A DNA stretch of 64,000 bases from Flavobacteriaceae bacterium (GCA_030835825.1 JAURRA010000016.1:1-64000); one strand, 5' to 3'; counted from the first letter of the stretch, positions 55,565-64,000 are shown. Notes: generated from the letters alone by a model not told the origin. Numbers and translations: made by a program.

Positions 55565-55975
55565 TTAAATAGTTTCAGTATTAATAGTTTGACCTAGAAC
55601 TAGCGTCACATGATTGGAACGTTTTCTGATGCGGTGAGCGCGACCTTGTGGTGCTGGACGCAAACGCTTCAACATGGTTCCCCCATCTACACGAATTTCT
55701 TTAATGAACAAGTTAGCTTGCTCAGGGTCTGACCCTTCGTTCTTTGATTGCCAGTTGGCAATGGCAGACAACAACAAGGTTGACAAAGGTCTCGATGCGT
55801 GTTGCTTGCTAAACTTCAAAATATTGAGTGCGTCTTCAACTTGCTTACCGCGAACTAAATCTACAACCAAACGCATTTTACGCGGCGAACTTGGATAATT
55901 GTTTAGTTTGGCGAATGCAACATCTTTTTTATCGGCCTTAATAGTTTCAGCCATTTGATTTTTACGACTTCCCAT
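55565..55975 (-). CDS. rplV: 50S ribosomal protein L22
   Basis: L22 lines the peptide exit tunnel and its hairpin loop forms part of the macrolide region. The 136-residue protein has SPRKMRLVVDLVRGKQVEDALNIL and the hairpin region VDGGTMLKRLRPAPQGRAHRIRKRSNHVTLVL. The first residues (MGSRKNQMAETIKADKKDVA) form a short extension; an internal ATG at residue 8 (55954) is an alternative start. It lies 5 bases after rpsS. Confidence 0.97.
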   Translation of the reverse strand: MGSRKNQMAETIKADKKDVAFAKLNNYPSSPRKMRLVVDLVRGKQVEDALNILKFSKQHASRPLSTLLLSAIANWQSKNEGSDPEQANLFIKEIRVDGGTMLKRLRPAPQGRAHRIRKRSNHVTLVLGQTINTETI

Positions 55976-55980
55976 AGCTA

Positions 55981-56259
55981 TTATTTTTTGCCTTTATTTT
56001 TCGCACCTGCATGACCTCTAAAGGATCTTGTTGGTGAAAACTCTCCCAATTTGTGACCTACCATATTTTCAGTGACATAAACTGGAACAAACTGGCGACC
56101 GTTGTGAACCGCAAAAGTTTGACCTACAAAATCAGGTGTAATCATACTGGCACGTGACCAAGTTTTAATAACCGTCTTTTTATTTGAAGCAACATTGTCT
56201 GCTACTTTCTTTTCCAGCTTATAGTGAACGTAAGGTCCTTTTTTTAATGATCTTGACAT
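55981..56259 (-). CDS. rpsS: 30S ribosomal protein S19
   Basis: S19 lies in the 30S head beside S13. The 92-residue protein has [73 protein letters not shown], read in parts as the full family pattern, and a lysine-rich end. Length equals E. coli S19. It lies 6 bases after rplB. Confidence 0.98.
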   Translation of the reverse strand: MSRSLKKGPYVHYKLEKKVADNVASNKKTVIKTWSRASMITPDFVGQTFAVHNGRQFVPVYVTENMVGHKLGEFSPTRSFRGHAGAKNKGKK

Positions 56260-56265
56260 ATTGTT

Positions 56266-57090
56266 CTATTTCTTACGACGTTCAATAATGAATTTACTGC
56301 TTGCTTTATTCTTGTTACGCGTACGGTATCCTTTTGCAGGGATGCCATTGCGTGAACGAGGATGACCACCAGAAGCACGACCTTCTCCACCACCCATGGG
56401 GTGATCGACAGGGTTCATGGCGACAGGTCGCGTACGTGGACGACGACCCAACCAACGGCTACGTCCTGCTTTACCAGAAACGAGCAATTGATGATCAGAA
56501 TTGGATACAACGCCAATAGTCGCAAAACAATTGGCCATAATCATTCTTGTTTCACCCGATGGCAACTTAATGGTAGCATATTTTCCATCTCTAGCCATAA
56601 GCTGAGCAAATGTACCAGCCGAACGAGCTAAAACAGCCCCATGACCCGGTTGCAACTCAACGCATGAAATGATAGTTCCTAAGGGAATTTCACTCATTGG
56701 CATAGCGTTTCCAATTTCAGGTGGAGCACCTACTCCAGAGACAACAGTCTGACCAACAGTCAAACCATTTTGAGCTATAATGTAACGCTTCTCACCATCT
56801 TCATATTTTACCAAAGCAATGAATGCAGTTCTATTAGGATCGTACTCAATAGAGACTACTTCAGCTGGCATAGACAGCTTGTTACGATTGAAATCGATGA
56901 TTCTGTAACGTTTTTTGTGGCCACCACCGATGTGACGCATCGTCATTTTACCAGTGTTGTTACGACCACCTGAACGCTTCAAAGGACTAATCAAGCTCTT
57001 TTCGGGCTTGTCAGTAGTGATGGCGTCAAAGCCATTCACAACTCTAAATCGTTGTCCGGGGGTTATCGGTTTTAATTTTCTTGTTGCCAT
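56266..57090 (-). CDS. rplB: 50S ribosomal protein L2
   Basis: L2 is a highly conserved protein near the peptidyl transferase centre. The 274-residue protein has the OB-fold N-terminal half ([20 protein letters not shown]), an SH3-like middle ([20 protein letters not shown]) and the C-terminal [24 protein letters not shown], which contains the essential His. Length is the family norm (273). It starts 9 bases after rplW. Confidence 0.99.
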   Translation of the reverse strand: MATRKLKPITPGQRFRVVNGFDAITTDKPEKSLISPLKRSGGRNNTGKMTMRHIGGGHKKRYRIIDFNRNKLSMPAEVVSIEYDPNRTAFIALVKYEDGEKRYIIAQNGLTVGQTVVSGVGAPPEIGNAMPMSEIPLGTIISCVELQPGHGAVLARSAGTFAQLMARDGKYATIKLPSGETRMIMANCFATIGVVSNSDHQLLVSGKAGRSRWLGRRPRTRPVAMNPVDHPMGGGEGRASGGHPRSRNGIPAKGYRTRNKNKASSKFIIERRKK

Positions 57091-57099
57091 GTTGACTAC

Positions 57100-57390
57100 T
57101 TATAAGTTAGCGTAAAGATCCAAGGTTTCGCCTTCGGCCAACTGGACGATAGCTTTTTTAACAACGGCGCTTTTACTGCGTTGCAAACCTGTTTTGGTGT
57201 GACGTGTTCTACGTTCGGCTCGAACAATAATAGTTCTCACCTTTTCTACTGACACTCCGTAAGCGGATTCTACAGCATTTTTTATTTCAATTTTATTGGC
57301 CTTTGGCGCTACTTCAAAGCTGTAACGGTTGTAACGCTCTGTAGCAGTCGAGGCTTTCTCAGTAATAATAGGTCTGATTACGATACTCAT
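57100..57390 (-). CDS. rplW: 50S ribosomal protein L23
   Basis: L23 is the main docking site for trigger factor and SRP at the tunnel exit. The 96-residue protein has IRPIITEKAS at the start, YSFEVAPKANKIEIKNAVESAYGVSVEKVRTI and the end IVQLAEGETLDLYANL. Length is typical. It starts 7 bases after rplD. Confidence 0.98.
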   Translation of the reverse strand: MSIVIRPIITEKASTATERYNRYSFEVAPKANKIEIKNAVESAYGVSVEKVRTIIVRAERRTRHTKTGLQRSKSAVVKKAIVQLAEGETLDLYANL

Positions 57391-57397
57391 GACTTCA

Positions 57398-58027
57398 TTA
57401 TTTGCTTAAATTGGTTTCGATTCCTGCAATGGCACTTTCACACAAAACCAATGCATTGGTATTCATTATGGCGTAAGTATTCAATTCAGAATTTACAATG
57501 ACTTTCGAATGGGTCAAGTTACGTGACGAGAGATATAAATTCTTGTTAACATCAGAAGTCACAAACAAGGATTTTTTATCGGCTATATTCAATGCCGTCA
57601 AAATGGCTTTAAAATCTTGAGTTTTTGGCGCATCCATATTGAAGTCTTCGACTACCATAATAGCCTTCTCACTCGCCTTCAAGCTTAGTGCAGATTTCCG
57701 CGCTAAACGTTTGGTGTTTTTATTTAACTTAAATCCGTAGTTTCTTGGTCTTGGACCGAAAAAACGACCTCCACCTCTAAAAACACCAGACTTGATACTT
57801 CCTGCACGAGCGGTTCCAGTACCTTTTTGTTTTTTGATTTTCCGGGTACTTCCAGTAATTTCAGCCTTTTCTTTGGCTTTATGAGTCCCTTGACGCTGAT
57901 TAGCCAAGTATTGCTTCACGTCCAAATAGATGGCATGATTGTTAGGCTCAATTACGAACACGTCTTTCGGTAAATCTACCGAACGACCAGTGTCATTTCC
58001 TTTGATATCTTTAACTGCTATCTTCAT
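57398..58027 (-). CDS. rplD: 50S ribosomal protein L4
   Basis: L4 lines the exit tunnel with its extended loop; in gammaproteobacteria it also represses the S10 operon. The 209-residue product from ATG 58027 has [20 protein letters not shown], the tunnel loop GSTRKIKKQKGTGTARAGSIKSGVFRGGGRFFGPRPRNYGFKLN (read in parts) and a normal globular C-terminus. The frame runs 15 codons further upstream into rplC, but those residues are not family-like. The ATG overlaps the rplC stop by one base (TAATG), indicating coupling. Confidence 0.98.
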   Translation of the reverse strand: MKIAVKDIKGNDTGRSVDLPKDVFVIEPNNHAIYLDVKQYLANQRQGTHKAKEKAEITGSTRKIKKQKGTGTARAGSIKSGVFRGGGRFFGPRPRNYGFKLNKNTKRLARKSALSLKASEKAIMVVEDFNMDAPKTQDFKAILTALNIADKKSLFVTSDVNKNLYLSSRNLTHSKVIVNSELNTYAIMNTNALVLCESAIAGIETNLSK

Positions 58028-58644
58028 TACTTGGTAATTAATACGTAAGCGTTTTTGTGACCAGGAACACAACCTTTAACAACAAGTAGGTTTTTCTCTG
58101 GCATAACTTTCAACACTCGCAAGTTTTGAATAGTTACTGTTTCATTCCCCATACGACCAGCCATTCGCATGCCTTTAAAAACACGTGCAGGATAGGACGC
58201 AGCCCCAATAGATCCTGGCGCTCTAAGTCGGTTGTGCTGACCGTGTGTGGCCTGTCCAACACCAGCAAAGCCATGACGCTTTACTACACCTTGAAAACCT
58301 TTACCTTTTGATGTTGCCGAAACGTCGACAAATTCTCCCTCTCTAAAAAGATCAACGGTGATAACATCACCGAGTTGGTATTCCTCATCAAAATCTTTGA
58401 ATTCAGCTACTTTCGATTTGACAGTTGTTCCAGCTTTCTTGGCATGACCCAATTCGGCTTTAACGGCACTTTTTTCTGTCTTGTCATCGAAACCTAACTG
58501 AAGGGCAGCATAGCCGTCCACTTCTTCGGTTCTGACTTGGGTAACAACGCAAGGACCCACTTCAATAACGGTACAAGGAAGATTCTTTCCATTCTCGTTA
58601 TAGATGCTGGTCATTCCAATTTTTTTTCCAATTAACCCAGACAT
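58027..58644 (-). CDS. rplC: 50S ribosomal protein L3
   Basis: L3 is an early assembly protein whose loop reaches the peptidyl transferase centre. The 205-residue protein has [19 protein letters not shown] at the start and [50 protein letters not shown], which contains the methylated-Gln region and central loop. Here it is the first gene of its transcription unit: a promoter-like box and structured leader lie upstream, and rpsJ, its usual neighbour, is 724 bases away behind a terminator. Confidence 0.98.
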   Translation of the reverse strand: MSGLIGKKIGMTSIYNENGKNLPCTVIEVGPCVVTQVRTEEVDGYAALQLGFDDKTEKSAVKAELGHAKKAGTTVKSKVAEFKDFDEEYQLGDVITVDLFREGEFVDVSATSKGKGFQGVVKRHGFAGVGQATHGQHNRLRAPGSIGAASYPARVFKGMRMAGRMGNETVTIQNLRVLKVMPEKNLLVVKGCVPGHKNAYVLITK

Positions 58645-58669
58645 TGTATAATATTTATTGTTTTATTTT

Positions 58670-58702
58670 AAAAAATTAGGGTCGAAATATAATTTCAACC
58701 CT
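58670..58702 (-). promoter_or_regulatory. Terminator-like hairpin in the rplC leader (possible attenuator)
   Basis: On the minus strand AGGGTTGAAAT pairs with ATTTCGACCCT (11 bp with one G-T) around a TAT loop and is followed by AATTTTTT. It lies 26 bases before the rplC ATG, that is between promoter and gene. The form is that of an intrinsic terminator, so it may be a conditional attenuator. Confidence 0.55.
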
Positions 58703-58751
58703 GAGATTATATTTTTTCCGTTTTTCCTTTGCCTCAAGCGCCGGACATGTA

Positions 58752-58801
58752 ACTCATTGAAAATTAATGAGTAAAATACCGCAACAGCATATCTTGCTGT
58801 T
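58752..58801 (-). promoter_or_regulatory. Two further stem-loops in the rplC leader
   Basis: AACAGCA/TGCTGTT (58783-58801, 7 bp) would form at the very 5' end of the leader, and ACTCATT/AATGAGT (58752-58772, 7 bp) next. With the hairpin at 58678-58702 they give a three-stem leader of about 160 nt. Confidence 0.45.
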
Positions 58802-58810
58802 TTTGGAGCT

Positions 58811-58818
58811 GCAAATGT
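58811..58818 (-). promoter_or_regulatory. -7 box (TACATTTG) for the S10-spc-alpha operon
   Basis: The minus strand reads TACATTTGCAGC, and the first eight bases match TAnnTTTG. The same 12 bases occur at the rpsL promoter. The -33 position (CGTG) is a weak match. Transcription would start near 58804. Confidence 0.6.
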
Positions 58819-59312
58819 ATTCTTTTTTTCTTTATTTACACGCTATTGAGCTATTATTTTACAGGAATTAATTGAAGTATAGGTTATAATTCAGGCAATC
58901 ACTATTTGACACCTATCCACCAAAACTTCGACAGTCTTAATTTCTGGAGTAGTCAAATCAATTGTGGGCCGAGAAAGTAGTTGCTGTCCAGACAAATCAG
59001 GCAAACCTTTATACCCAATCATAATTTTGACTAACAGAATGGGTAGTAATTGAAAGGAACAGGTTTTACAAAAATATACAAGCGAGGAAAACATAGCATG
59101 GGCTTAAGATTACTGTTTCTGGAACAGGACAGCTAATCTGACGGTCCTCGCAGTAAAAATTTATAATAATGGTTGCTGTTCACATCAGCTAAGGCATTCC
59201 CCTACCGAACTTCTTAACAATAACCAGACTAGGTGCAATCGAAAATTAAAGTTGTCACGCCTTCATCTCCTCTCCCGCGATCAAAAACCACAAACCATTT
59301 TAAGTTTTGATA

Positions 59313-59345
59313 AAAAAAAAGAACTGCAGTTGCAGTTCTTTAATA
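59313..59345 (-). terminator. Intrinsic terminator after rpsJ
   Basis: On the minus strand AAAGAACTGCA pairs with TGCAGTTCTTT around a minimal loop and is followed by a run of T. It ends the rpsL-rpsG-fusA-rpsJ unit about 25 bases after the rpsJ stop. On the plus strand no T-run follows, so the direction is clear. Confidence 0.85.
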
Positions 59346-59368
59346 ATTTTAAAACCTAACAGGCCCAA

Positions 59369-59674
59369 TTACACTTTAATTTCGACCTCTACGCCGCTAG
59401 GTAATTCCAATTTCATTAGCGCATCAATAGTTTTACTTGATGAACTGTAAATGTCCAAAAGGCGTTTGTATGAACTCAATTGAAATTGTTCTCTAGATTT
59501 TTTGTTCACGTGAGGCGAACGCAAAACAGTAAAGATTTTTTTGTGCGTTGGTAATGGAATTGGACCAGTAACAACAGCTCCAGTACTTTTTACCGTTTTA
59601 ACAATCTTCTCAGCTGATTTATCAACCAAATTGTGATCGTAAGATTTTAGTTTAATTCGAATTTTTTGACTCAT
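59369..59674 (-). CDS. rpsJ: 30S ribosomal protein S10
   Basis: S10 works in the 30S head and also as NusE in transcription antitermination. The 101-residue protein has [25 protein letters not shown] at the start, the loop [28 protein letters not shown] and the end [16 protein letters not shown]. It lies 19 bases after fusA and takes the place tuf often has. In many genomes rpsJ leads the S10 operon; here it ends the str operon and is followed by a terminator. Confidence 0.98.
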   Translation of the reverse strand: MSQKIRIKLKSYDHNLVDKSAEKIVKTVKSTGAVVTGPIPLPTHKKIFTVLRSPHVNKKSREQFQLSSYKRLLDIYSSSSKTIDALMKLELPSGVEVEIKV

Positions 59675-59693
59675 GTCTTAAAAATTTAAAGCC

Positions 59694-61814
59694 TTATAGG
59701 CCTTTAGCTGCTTTAATTACTTCTTCAGATATATTACTTGGAGTTTCGGCATAGTGCGAAAATTCCATTGTGGAGGTGGCACGACCAGATGACAGTGTAC
59801 GTAAAGAAGTTACATAGCCAAACATCTCCGAAAGAGGCACAATAGCTTTTACAACCTTCGATCCTGCACGATCACCCATATCGTTAACTTGCCCACGGCG
59901 TCGGTTCAAATCTCCAACAATATCACCCATGTTTTCTTCAGGAGTCAAAACTTCTAGCTTCATCAAGGGCTCCATGATTACGGCTTTGGCAGCCTTAGCA
60001 GCAGCCTTAAATCCTAATTTGGCAGCTAGCTCGAATGACAATTGATCCGAATCCACATCGTGGTAGGATCCATCGGTTAGTGTAACTTTCATTGCGTCTA
60101 CTTCGTAACCTGCCAAAGGCCCATTGACCATAGCCATTTTGAATCCTTTTTCGACAGAAGGAACAAATTCTTTTGGGATATTACCACCCTTGATTGCAGA
60201 AACAAATTCCAAGCCAACCTTTCCTTCTTCGGCCGGTTCAAGTGTAAATACAATATCAGCAAATTTACCACGACCACCTGATTGCTTTTTATAAACCTCT
60301 CTATGATCGGCTTTTTGGGTAATGGCTTCTTTATATTCTACTTGCGGCTGCCCTTGGTTAACTTCGACTTTGAACTCACGTCTCAAACGATCAACGATAA
60401 TATCGAGGTGTAGCTCACCCATACCAGAGATGATTGTTTGTCCTGAGGCCTCATCAGTACGAACTGTAAAAGTCGGATCCTCTTCGGCCAATTTAGCCAA
60501 AGCCATTCCCAACTTATCGACATCCGCCTTGGTTTTTGGCTCGACAGCAATACCAATTACTGGATCTGGAAAATCCATGCTCTCCAAAACAATTGGCGCC
60601 TTTTCGTCAGACAACGAATCTCCAGTTTTAATATCTTTAAATCCTACAGCTGCACCAATGTCACCAGCTTCGATGTAATCGATAGCATTTTGTTTGTTGG
60701 AATGCATTTGATAGATACGTGAAATACGTTCTTTTTTACCAGATCTGTTATTCAAGACATAGGACCCAGCATCTAAACGACCAGAATAGGTGCGGAAAAA
60801 TGCCAAACGACCTACAAAAGGATCGGTTGCAATTTTAAACGCTAAGGCCGCAAAAGGCTCTTTAACGTCAGGCTTGCGAGAAATCTCCACACCTGTATCA
60901 GGATGGGTTCCAACAATTGCTTCTTTATCGACTGGCGAAGGTAAATAGCGGCAAACAGCATCTAAAAGAAACTGAACTCCTTTGTTTTTAAAGGCCGATC
61001 CACAAACCATAGGTATAATGGACATGTCCATGACCGCAGCACGAAGCGCTGCATGAACCTCATCTTCGGTAATAGAGTCTTCATCTTCCATGAATTTCTC
61101 TAGAAGATTTTCGTCATAACCAGCAACTTCCTCGATCAAAAGAGCGCGAAATTCTCTCGCTTCCTCTTTCATATCTTCAGGAATATCAATTTCGTCAAAA
61201 GTGGCTCCTAATGAATCTTCATGCCATACAATAGCTCGGTTTTTTACCAAATCGACAACGCCTCTAAAATCGGCTTCATCACCAATTGGTAAAACGATTG
61301 GTACAGCATTGGAACCTAGCATTTCTTTTACCTGCTTACAAACAGCCAAAAAATTAGATCCTTGACGATCCATCTTGTTGACAAAGCCCATACGTGGTAC
61401 TTTATAATTGTCGGCTAATCTCCAGTTAGTTTCAGATTGCGGCTCGACACCGTCCACTGCACTGAAAAGGAAAACTAATCCGTCAAGAACACGCAAGGAA
61501 CGATTTACTTCTACGGTAAAATCAACGTGACCAGGAGTATCAATAATATTGAAATGGTATTTTTGAGCTTCTGCAGTAGGCTTTCCATTTTCCATAGGAA
61601 ATTCCCATGTACAAGTTGTAGCAGCAGAGGTGATGGTAATACCGCGCTCTTGCTCTTGTTCCATCCAGTCCATTGTAGCTGCACCATCATGCACTTCTCC
61701 AATTTTATGAGAAACACCTGTATAGTATAAAATACGCTCTGTAGTGGTTGTTTTACCTGCGTCAATATGCGCAGCGATCCCAATATTTCGGGTGTATTTT
61801 AAATCTCTTGCCAT
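59694..61814 (-). CDS. fusA: Elongation factor G
   Basis: EF-G is the GTPase that drives translocation. The 706-residue protein has the full five-domain layout: G domain with [15 protein letters not shown] (about 17-31), [19 protein letters not shown] and NKMDR; domain II near 310-400; domains III to V with [18 protein letters not shown] and the C-terminal [21 protein letters not shown]. Length is standard. It begins 3 bases after rpsG, the normal str order, and is followed by rpsJ. Confidence 0.99.
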   Translation of the reverse strand: MARDLKYTRNIGIAAHIDAGKTTTTERILYYTGVSHKIGEVHDGAATMDWMEQEQERGITITSAATTCTWEFPMENGKPTAEAQKYHFNIIDTPGHVDFTVEVNRSLRVLDGLVFLFSAVDGVEPQSETNWRLADNYKVPRMGFVNKMDRQGSNFLAVCKQVKEMLGSNAVPIVLPIGDEADFRGVVDLVKNRAIVWHEDSLGATFDEIDIPEDMKEEAREFRALLIEEVAGYDENLLEKFMEDEDSITEDEVHAALRAAVMDMSIIPMVCGSAFKNKGVQFLLDAVCRYLPSPVDKEAIVGTHPDTGVEISRKPDVKEPFAALAFKIATDPFVGRLAFFRTYSGRLDAGSYVLNNRSGKKERISRIYQMHSNKQNAIDYIEAGDIGAAVGFKDIKTGDSLSDEKAPIVLESMDFPDPVIGIAVEPKTKADVDKLGMALAKLAEEDPTFTVRTDEASGQTIISGMGELHLDIIVDRLRREFKVEVNQGQPQVEYKEAITQKADHREVYKKQSGGRGKFADIVFTLEPAEEGKVGLEFVSAIKGGNIPKEFVPSVEKGFKMAMVNGPLAGYEVDAMKVTLTDGSYHDVDSDQLSFELAAKLGFKAAAKAAKAVIMEPLMKLEVLTPEENMGDIVGDLNRRRGQVNDMGDRAGSKVVKAIVPLSEMFGYVTSLRTLSSGRATSTMEFSHYAETPSNISEEVIKAAKGL

Positions 61815-61817
61815 TTA

Positions 61818-62294
61818 TTAGAATCTAAAATGTGAAAACGCCTTGTTCGCCTCGGCCATTTTGTGCGTATCCGTTCTTTTCTTCACAGCTGCTCCTTCTT
61901 CTTTAGCCGCTGCAAGGATTTCGTTCGCCAGTTTCATAGCCATTGATTTTTCGTTACGCTTGCGAGCATAACCGATTAACCATTTCATAGCAGTAGAGAT
62001 TTTTCTGTCTGGACGAATTTGCATTGGAATTTGAAATGTAGCACCACCAACTCTGCGGCTTCTCACTTCGACGTGAGGCATAACATTAGACAAAGCATCC
62101 TTCCACACTTCTAAAGCAGTTTTCTCTTCATCAGTTTTTTTGGATTCAACCACATCAATGGCATCGTAAAAAATCTTAAAGGCAACCGATTTTTTTCCTT
62201 CCCACATCATCATGTTAACAAATCGTGTAACTAACTGATCGTTGAACTTTGGATCTGGAAGTAACGGTCTCTTTTTGGCCTGTCTTTTTCTCAT
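61818..62294 (-). CDS. rpsG: 30S ribosomal protein S7
   Basis: S7 organises the 3' domain of 16S rRNA and contacts the E-site tRNA. The 158-residue protein has [54 protein letters not shown] and a C-terminal end at [22 protein letters not shown]. Length is normal. It lies 24 bases after rpsL and 3 before fusA. Confidence 0.98.
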   Translation of the reverse strand: MRKRQAKKRPLLPDPKFNDQLVTRFVNMMMWEGKKSVAFKIFYDAIDVVESKKTDEEKTALEVWKDALSNVMPHVEVRSRRVGGATFQIPMQIRPDRKISTAMKWLIGYARKRNEKSMAMKLANEILAAAKEEGAAVKKRTDTHKMAEANKAFSHFRF

Positions 62295-62318
62295 TTAAGT
62301 ATTCTGAAAATTACTGTA

Positions 62319-62693
62319 TTAGTTTTTTGGTCGCTTTGCGCCATATTTTGAACGTCGTTGCGTACGACCTGCTACACCAGCGGTGTCCAGCGCCCCACGC
62401 ACGATATGATATCTCACACCTGGAAGGTCTTTTACCCTTCCTCCTCTTACCAAAACAATGGAGTGTTCTTGTAAATTATGACCCTCTCCTGGAATGTAAG
62501 CATTGACTTCATTACCATTTGTTAAACGCACACGAGCCACCTTACGCATGGCGGAATTTGGCTTCTTAGGAGTGGTTGTATATACACGTGTACAAACTCC
62601 TCTTCTTTGTGGACATGAGTCTAGGGCTGCCGATTTGCTTTTCTTTACAATCTTCGACCGACCTTTTCTTACTAACTGTGAAATTGTTGGCAT
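62319..62693 (-). CDS. rpsL: 30S ribosomal protein S12
   Basis: S12 lies at the decoding centre and sets translational accuracy. The 124-residue protein shows [12 protein letters not shown], the loop [21 protein letters not shown] with the lysine linked to streptomycin resistance in its usual susceptible form (KKPNS), [34 protein letters not shown] and the second such lysine region. It is the first gene of the str unit and has a textbook promoter 44-74 bases upstream. Confidence 0.98.
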   Translation of the reverse strand: MPTISQLVRKGRSKIVKKSKSAALDSCPQRRGVCTRVYTTTPKKPNSAMRKVARVRLTNGNEVNAYIPGEGHNLQEHSIVLVRGGRVKDLPGVRYHIVRGALDTAGVAGRTQRRSKYGAKRPKN

Positions 62694-62736
62694 AATTCTT
62701 TTACAAAATTTGTTTTTCCTCCATATAAAAGGGCTG

Positions 62737-62767
62737 CAAATGTAGAAATTAAAATTGTTAATTCAAA
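62737..62767 (-). promoter_or_regulatory. Consensus Bacteroidota promoter for rpsL (TTTG-N19-TACATTTG)
   Basis: On the minus strand TTTG (62764-62767) is followed after exactly 19 bases by TACATTTG (62737-62744). This is the full -33/-7 consensus of the Bacteroidota primary sigma factor, the best match in the window. The box continues GCAGC, as at the rplC promoter. Confidence 0.88.
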
Positions 62768-62861
62768 CATCGGCTATTTAATTTTTCTTTTTCTTTAAGT
62801 TTTTCGCAAAACTAAATTAAAACCTTCATTTTTGCGTTAATAAAACCACCGAGCTGCACTA

Positions 62862-64000
62862 ATGGGAGTTAAGCACATCTTTTCGACTGTTTTGATATTG
62901 ATCGCAACATCTGCGCTATCCTTCAGTCAGAATTTTACCTTAGACATCCAAGGTGATTCTGATGACGACAGTCAATATATAAGAACTTTAACAGATTCCA
63001 TCGAAGTATCTTCAAAACGACAAGTTTCATTTTTCATTTCAACTTTAAATTCTCGCCTTCAAGCCCAAGGATATTTAGACGCACAATTTCTTGTCGACAC
63101 TACCGCTGCAAATATGGCTAAGGTTAAAGTGAAATTAGGTTCTCAAATCCATGAGGTGAAACTTCTGAAACCTTCAAACGAAGGCCAACTCGATTATTGT
63201 AGACAGGTACTGCGTTGTGAGACCGACAGTGTGGTGATTGCTTTTTCACATATCCCTAATTACCTGCGGGACTTAACCCAGCAATTGTCAGAGCAGGGTC
63301 AACCATTTGCTAAAGTTCAATTGACAAATATTCAAAGACGTTCAGATAAGGGGTTGCACGCAGCATTGAGCGTAGTGAGTTCAAACAGCAGAAAACTAGA
63401 CGCATTAGTGGTCAAAGGTTATGATAATTTCCCTCAATCGTTTCTAAAATACTATGCTAATCTCAAAATAGGCCAAACTGCTAATCCTGAAGAACTCAAC
63501 AAAAGGGTAAATCGATTGAATCAATTAGGCTTCGCCGAAGTAGTGAAAGCGCCTGCTATATTGTTTGCAGAAGAAAAAACGAGTCTATATATATATGTCT
63601 CTAAAAACAAAGCCAACAGGTTTGAAGGATTCTTGGGTTTTGGCAATTCTGACGACAACAATAAAACTGGCATTTTTGGGGAAATTGATTTGATGCTAAT
63701 CAATAATCTGAATTATGGTGAAGTAATGCAATTCCGCTATTTAAATCAGGCGAATGGCCAAACAGAATTTAACTTTAACATGACCCTCCCCTACTTGGCC
63801 GGAAGTCCCATGAGCTTAGCTTTAGGGTTGCATATTTTCAGAAAAGATTCACTTTTTCAAAATAGTAGTCAAACTGTTGGACTTAAATATCAACGACATC
63901 CAAACTGGCAGTATCAATTGTCTTGGGAGACCAATCAGTCCGCAAAAATTGAGGAAAATAATGACGGAATTGAAAATTTCAACGGTCACTTTTGGGGTGT
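62862..64000 (+). CDS. POTRA/Omp85-like outer membrane protein (partial, runs off the right edge)
   Basis: A plus-strand frame opens at ATG 62862 and stays open for 379 codons to the end of the window. It begins with a signal peptide (MGVKHIFSTVLILIATSALSFSQ). A short N-terminal POTRA-like part follows, then a clear POTRA pattern at about residues 180-250 (LDALVVKGYDNFPQ, LKIGQTANPEELNKRVNRLNQLGFAEV), and then barrel-like strands starting FEGFLGFGNSDDNNKTGIFGEIDLML. This is the architecture of TamA/BamA/ShlB-type proteins, without a lipobox, unlike TamL. The exact subfamily needs the missing C-terminus. It is divergent from rpsL across 168 bases. Confidence 0.8.
   Translation, partial: MGVKHIFSTVLILIATSALSFSQNFTLDIQGDSDDDSQYIRTLTDSIEVSSKRQVSFFISTLNSRLQAQGYLDAQFLVDTTAANMAKVKVKLGSQIHEVKLLKPSNEGQLDYCRQVLRCETDSVVIAFSHIPNYLRDLTQQLSEQGQPFAKVQLTNIQRRSDKGLHAALSVVSSNSRKLDALVVKGYDNFPQSFLKYYANLKIGQTANPEELNKRVNRLNQLGFAEVVKAPAILFAEEKTSLYIYVSKNKANRFEGFLGFGNSDDNNKTGIFGEIDLMLINNLNYGEVMQFRYLNQANGQTEFNFNMTLPYLAGSPMSLALGLHIFRKDSLFQNSSQTVGLKYQRHPNWQYQLSWETNQSAKIEENNDGIENFNGHFWG

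Larger units (their letters stand above)
58645..59368. other. 724-bp gap between rpsJ and rplC: terminator, decayed sequence, promoter and leader
   Basis: The stretch contains, from the rpsJ side, an intrinsic terminator, about 450 bp without an intact gene, a -7 box, and a structured leader before rplC. In the middle, a minus-strand frame 58891-59094 could encode 67 residues I cannot assign. About 200 bases upstream another frame reads WFVVFDRGRGDEGVTTLIF before a stop. These look like pieces of a decayed coding sequence rather than a working gene. Confidence 0.6.

Noticed and set aside
58028-58072. 15-codon N-terminal extension of rplD
   Set aside because: It reads inside rplC, and L4 proteins begin at the MKIAVKD methionine at 58027.
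58891-59094. 67-residue minus-strand frame as a real gene
   Set aside because: No recognisable domain, surrounded by other broken coding-like fragments; treated as probable remnant, not annotated as a CDS.

Overview
The window comes from a member of the Bacteroidota, most likely order Flavobacteriales. The evidence is a type IX secretion gene (porT) next to menaquinone methyltransferase menG, a short primary sigma factor without region 1.1, an FtsZ with a long acidic C-terminal extension ending in NSFLHDNVD, repeated -7 promoter boxes of the form TAnnTTTG, and start codons that lack Shine-Dalgarno sequences. The DNA is AT-rich and gene-dense and looks chromosomal. I saw no insertion sequence, prophage, CRISPR array or defence island.

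Layout. 1-8.3 kb: potassium uptake (trkA, trkH running off the left edge), divergent menG-porT, an rRNA/tRNA 2'-O-methyltransferase-like gene, the Omp85-family lipoprotein tamL, and fructose-bisphosphate aldolase fbaA. 8.3-14 kb: accD, rpsO, pnp, the primary sigma factor rpoD and rpe, with intrinsic terminators after rpsO, pnp and rpoD. 14-16.4 kb: small accessory genes (CBS protein, pirin, GNAT acetyltransferase), one tRNA-Arg and a truncated thioredoxin-like gene. 16.4-32.1 kb, minus strand: the complete division and cell-wall (dcw) cluster mraZ-rsmH-ftsL-ftsI-murE-mraY-murD-ftsW-murG-murC-ftsQ-ftsA-ftsZ followed by yqeY, preceded by three 10-bp-spaced MraZ-box-like repeats. 32.4-41.2 kb: an alpha/beta hydrolase, engB, a PafA-like phosphatase, mlaE-mlaF, a DUF389 membrane protein, a mannose-1-phosphate guanylyltransferase, a SprT-like metalloprotein and a dimethylargininase-like enzyme. 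41.2-45.1 kb: gltA, eno and carA. 45.2-62.7 kb, minus strand: the ribosomal superoperon (alpha, spc, S10 and str blocks). 62.9 kb to the end: a partial POTRA/Omp85-like outer membrane protein, divergent from rpsL.

How the genes work together. The dcw block makes the lipid II precursor and builds the divisome. The ribosomal block makes most small and large subunit proteins plus SecY, IF-1, EF-G and the RNA polymerase alpha subunit. Several loose genes serve the envelope: TamL, PorT, the MlaEF lipid transporter core and the terminal Omp85-like protein.

I found no convincing undescribed multi-gene system. The features most worth a second look are regulatory. The S10 block is split after rpsJ by an intrinsic terminator and a 724-bp gap; a new promoter and a roughly 160-nt structured leader with a terminator-like hairpin precede rplC. 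The rpsL and rplC promoters share the 12-mer TACATTTGCAGC. MraZ-like repeats lie just upstream of the mraZ -7 box, and an 85-nt gap precedes rpsD. Two stretches (9179-9694 and part of 58645-59368) contain coding-like fragments broken by stops and may be decayed genes.
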